From positions 62,001 to 126,000 of the forward strand of contig JAPPBX010000090.1 in NCBI GenBank assembly GCA_026702755.1: a DNA stretch of 64,000 nucleotides. The letters are read 5' to 3'. Shown piece after piece: positions 60,841-64,000 of the stretch (its first letter is position 1; each line of letters starts with the position of its first letter). Origin of the DNA: Candidatus Poribacteria bacterium. GTDB taxonomy: Bacteria; Poribacteria; WGA-4E; WGA-3G. The notes beneath the pieces are model-generated. The model was not told where the DNA came from, did not search any database, and saw only the letters and a program-made list of their open reading frames with translations. The position numbers were made by a program, and so were the translations under genes.

Positions 60841-63800
60841 ATGTCCATCCCCAAGATATCCGTAAACAACCCTGTTTTAGCGAACATGTTAATGATTATA
60901 ATCATCGTTTTTGGGTTGTACGCATGGATAAACCTACCGCGGGAACTCACCCCAGAAGTCTCAGTCCAGAGCGCAGTTGTGCCAACACTCTATCCGGGTG
61001 CCTCTCCAGAAGAAGTTGAAAAACTTGTCACTGCTCCTATTGAAGACGCAATTGAGGAGAACGTCAACAAAGTTGACCTATTGTTTTCTACCTCTTCAGA
61101 GGGACGTTCTGTTATCTTTGTCGATTTTGAGGAGATAAGCGACCGGGATTTTGACAAGGAACTTGAAAGCCTACGCACCACTGTTGAGCAGGTAAATGAG
61201 CTGCCAGAGGAGATTTTAGAGGATCCGAGGGTCCAAGAATTTGATATCTCATTTGGTTTTCCTATTTTGACGATTGTTGTAGGTGGAAATATTGCGGAAA
61301 CGCAGATGCGGGATATTGCTGAAAATCTCAAAGACGAAATCTCGGACATCAAAAACATCGCCTCTGTCCGAATGGCAGGTCTCCGTGAGAGGGAAATATG
61401 GATTGAGGTGAATCCGGATCGATTGAAGGCATATCGACTCCCAATTTCAGCAGTCATTACCGCGCTGGGAACAAACAACTTGAATCTCCCCGCCGGCACA
61501 ATGGAACTCGGAGGCACAGAATTCATGATCCGAACGATGGGAGAATTCACCGATTTGGACACTATCGGCGAAACTCTTATCACTGTTCAACCGATAGGTA
61601 CGCTTCTCCGTCTGAAAGATGTTGCGACGATTTCTGACACCTACGAGGAGGTGCGAACGCTATCGCGAATTGAGGGACAACCTTCGATTAGCCTGAGTGT
61701 GCAAAAGAAGACTGAGGGAAACACAATTGCATTAGTTACTAAACTTCGAGAATTAGTCGACAATCGGAGAACGGATCTCCCTGACGGTGCTGAGTTGACA
61801 GTTGTTAATGACTATTCCGTTGTTCTCAAAGAACGATTGGGAATTCTTGAAACAAATGCCTTTTTCGGTTTGGTGCTTGTTGTGCTAATGCTCCTTCTCT
61901 TTATTGGATGGCGGAATGCCCTATTTGCGGCACTCGGCATACCGGTGGCGTTCATGGCAACATTCTGGTTTATGTCCATTGCTGGTTATACGCTCAGCGG
62001 TGTCTCCCTATTTGGGCTTATTTTAGTCGTCGGGATTGTTGTTGATGATGCCATTGTCGTCATAGAGAACATCTACCGGCATATTGAGGCAGGTGAATCA
62101 CCGAAAGTTGCCGCCATTCGTGGTGCGGAAGAAGTCGGCTGGCCCGTTGTAGCAGCAAGTTTGACGACCATCTGTGCTTTTGGACCGTTGATGTTTATGT
62201 CTGGTGTTACTGGACAGTTTATGCGGATCGTGCCGGTTATGGCGATTCTGGTTTTGATAGCATCTCTTTTTGAAGTCTTCGTAATTTTACCAGCACACGT
62301 CGCTGAATGGGGAAAAGCCAAAATTCGCACAGGACGCAGCAGGCTTGAAAATCTCCGAACCGGGTCCCCGAGGGGTTTCACCTTCGGTGTCCGCATTGTC
62401 AGCTTTTTCGTGTGGTTTGCTATGTTTTTTGAATTAATTCGGAACCGATATGTTAGAATCCTGAAAATAACCATTCGACACCGATATGCGTTTGTAGGGA
62501 GTGTCCTCTTCTTCGGATTGGTTGCATGCATCGGAGCATTTTTTGTTCTTGACAGGGAACTCTTCCCTGGTGAAGAGTTCCCACAATTTTATGTCAAAGC
62601 TGAGATGCCACCTTCCTACGGAATACAGGAAACAACAGAAGTAATTGTCCAAATTGAAGAGATGGCTAAAGGACTTCCATCAACTGAAGTTGACGCGGTC
62701 GTCAGCAATGTCGGTTTACATACATTTATGTCAGGTTTGATAAGAAGAAGTGTTACCTACGGCTCAAATTTAGGAGAGGTAATCGTCGAGCTCACACCAA
62801 AGCAAAAACGCACCCGTGGTGTGGATGAGATCATCGCAGAACTACGCACGAAAACCACAACCATTAGTGGAATTGAGCGGCTGAGTTTCGTCACACAAGA
62901 TGGGGGTGCACCACAAGTAGCAGATGTGAGCGTCAAAGTAAAAGGACCGAGATTTGAGAATCTGACTGAAATCGCTGGCGTTCTTAAGACAGCCCTATCT
63001 CAGATAGATGGCGTTTACGATATCCAAGATGATTTCAGCATTGGAAAATCTGAACTGCGCATCTACTTAAATCAGGAGAAAGCGCGTCAATATGGATTAA
63101 CCACGTTTCAGGTCGCACAAACCGTTCAAACGGGTATTGAGGGTGCCAAGGCAACCACCTATCGAGAAGCAGACGAGGCGATTGATGTTATCGTCAAATA
63201 TGAGGAAGACAGGCTTAGGAATCTCGCAGCACTTAGCAATCTCTTGGTTGCGACACCCACTGGTGCCGCTGTTCCCCTTAAGGACGTTGCAGATATAAGG
63301 GAAGAAAAGGGGTACGCAGATATCCATCGCTTCGATGGGGAACGAGCAATCACAGTTTATGCCTCGGTAGATAGAGAAAAGACGACTGCCTTTAAAGTGA
63401 GTCAATCGCTCATCAGCGCATTTGCTGATATAGAATCTTTGTATCCGGGATACCAACTCGATTTTCGAGGGGTTTTTGATGAAATTACAGAATCCTTTTC
63501 CGAGTTGTGGAAGTTGTTCATTGTTGGGCTGTTGCTCATCTATGTCGTATTGGGTGCACAATTCAAATCGTTTATACAACCGATTATTATTATGTTTGCT
63601 GTTCCATTCGGTATGATCGGTGCGATGGTTGGACTCCTACTTTCCCATGCGACCCTTAGCATCGTCGCTATGTTTGGTATCGTTGCACTCGCTGGGATTG
63701 TGGTGAACGATTCAATTGTTCTTATCGACTTCATTAACAAGTACCGAGAAAAGGGATATAACAAGTGGTACGCTATTCTGAAAGGCAGTAGTCTCCGATT

Positions 63801-64000
63801 ACGTCCAATTGTTCTCACCACAGTGACGACGATTTTCGGACTCATTCCGATGGCAATCGGGTTAGGCGGCAAGTCGCCTATATGGATGCCGATGGCGTAT
63901 ACGATCATTTTCGGACTCGCCGTTGCAACATTGATGACGCTGTTCGTGATGCCGGGATTATATGCCATCACAACGGACCTTCGTAGACTCGTCTTGAAAG
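60841..64000 (+). CDS. RND-family efflux permease, second tandem copy, cut by the window end
   Basis: This is a close paralogue of the previous gene, open from the ATG at 60841 to the end of the window (at least 1053 codons with no stop). It begins MSIPKISVNNPVLANMLMIIIIVFGLYAWINLPREL and keeps VVGIVVDDAIVVIENIY and the GLGGKSPIW block. Frame was checked at several points and no shift was seen. It differs in the porter loops (for example GLIRRSVTYGSNLGEV against GLMEGITYGSNFGEV). No ribosome-binding site is evident. The two genes may form a heteromer, as in MdtBC, or be separate pumps. Confidence 0.9.
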   Translation, partial: MSIPKISVNNPVLANMLMIIIIVFGLYAWINLPRELTPEVSVQSAVVPTLYPGASPEEVEKLVTAPIEDAIEENVNKVDLLFSTSSEGRSVIFVDFEEISDRDFDKELESLRTTVEQVNELPEEILEDPRVQEFDISFGFPILTIVVGGNIAETQMRDIAENLKDEISDIKNIASVRMAGLREREIWIEVNPDRLKAYRLPISAVITALGTNNLNLPAGTMELGGTEFMIRTMGEFTDLDTIGETLITVQPIGTLLRLKDVATISDTYEEVRTLSRIEGQPSISLSVQKKTEGNTIALVTKLRELVDNRRTDLPDGAELTVVNDYSVVLKERLGILETNAFFGLVLVVLMLLLFIGWRNALFAALGIPVAFMATFWFMSIAGYTLSGVSLFGLILVVGIVVDDAIVVIENIYRHIEAGESPKVAAIRGAEEVGWPVVAASLTTICAFGPLMFMSGVTGQFMRIVPVMAILVLIASLFEVFVILPAHVAEWGKAKIRTGRSRLENLRTGSPRGFTFGVRIVSFFVWFAMFFELIRNRYVRILKITIRHRYAFVGSVLFFGLVACIGAFFVLDRELFPGEEFPQFYVKAEMPPSYGIQETTEVIVQIEEMAKGLPSTEVDAVVSNVGLHTFMSGLIRRSVTYGSNLGEVIVELTPKQKRTRGVDEIIAELRTKTTTISGIERLSFVTQDGGAPQVADVSVKVKGPRFENLTEIAGVLKTALSQIDGVYDIQDDFSIGKSELRIYLNQEKARQYGLTTFQVAQTVQTGIEGAKATTYREADEAIDVIVKYEEDRLRNLAALSNLLVATPTGAAVPLKDVADIREEKGYADIHRFDGERAITVYASVDREKTTAFKVSQSLISAFADIESLYPGYQLDFRGVFDEITESFSELWKLFIVGLLLIYVVLGAQFKSFIQPIIIMFAVPFGMIGAMVGLLLSHATLSIVAMFGIVALAGIVVNDSIVLIDFINKYREKGYNKWYAILKGSSLRLRPIVLTTVTTIFGLIPMAIGLGGKSPIWMPMAYTIIFGLAVATLMTLFVMPGLYAITTDLRRLVLK

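Noticed and set aside
60990-61583. 197-residue minus-strand open frame and similar ones at 62073-62531, 63097-63579 and 63540-63971
   Set aside because: They are antisense to the second RND permease, which is continuous to the window end. They are shadows of a long coding sequence with biased codon use.

Overview
The window looks like a 64-kb piece of a Candidatus Poribacteria-type (or closely related uncultured) bacterial genome. That assignment is inferred from gene content. It rests on two phytanoyl-CoA dioxygenase-family proteins, two sugar-phosphate isomerase/epimerases and two Gfo/Idh/MocA dehydrogenases, on secreted lectin-like proteins sharing a KLATTW tail, on a DUF6785-like membrane protein, and on AT-leaning intergenic DNA full of short palindromic repeats. 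Start sites mostly carry AAGGAG-type ribosome-binding sites, and several sigma-70-like promoters (TTGACA, 17-18 bp, TATAAT) are readable. No rRNA, CRISPR array, intact transposase or prophage was seen.

Layout. 0-4.6 kb: sugar ABC ATPase with an in-frame 30-bp tandem repeat, tsaE, a GT4 glycosyltransferase and a DUF2007-like membrane protein. 4.6-8.2 kb: two HicA/HicB toxin-antitoxin copies flanking a large membrane protein. 8.2-13.8 kb: DUF2064 transferase, SDR, PhyH dioxygenase, two xylose-isomerase-like TIM barrels, a RelE-like/HicB-like pair and YjbQ. 13.8-18.2 kb: SbcC and SbcD on the minus strand. 18.5-22.4 kb: PhyH plus two Gfo/Idh oxidoreductases, probably one catabolic unit. 22.5-27.4 kb: type II dehydroquinase, DegT aminotransferase, YkgJ-like cysteine-cluster protein, DUF2156 protein, thiamine-pyrophosphokinase-like protein and a PLP dehydratase.

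27.6-36.9 kb: UGSC-like protein, two CBS-pair proteins directly upstream of a two-subunit 2-oxoacid:ferredoxin oxidoreductase, M55 peptidase, iron alcohol dehydrogenase, exported beta-propeller and a chorismate-lyase-like protein. 37-46 kb: HemN-like radical SAM protein, DUF433, PaaK-like ligase, PIN toxin with partner, a decayed patch (UvrD fragment plus a 228-bp inverted-repeat element flanked by TA), TPR protein, flavin-dependent halogenase-like enzyme, TAXI binding protein and dnaN. 46.4-46.6 kb: tRNA-Phe(GAA) and tRNA-Thr(CGU).

46.7-55.5 kb: a small protein with an internal duplication, then minus-strand TPR, DsbD and a PorX-like protein, followed by glcD, two small genes and glcE. 55.7-64 kb: two secreted lectin-fold proteins with matching C-terminal tails, then two tandem RND permease genes, the second running off the window.

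The observations most worth following are the PorX-like protein whose receiver domain has lost its key residues, the shared tail on the secreted proteins, the repeat expansion inside an ABC ATPase, the duplicated HicAB modules, the halogenase-like flavoprotein, and the two small genes between glcD and glcE. All family assignments come from reading motifs by eye; no database search was run.
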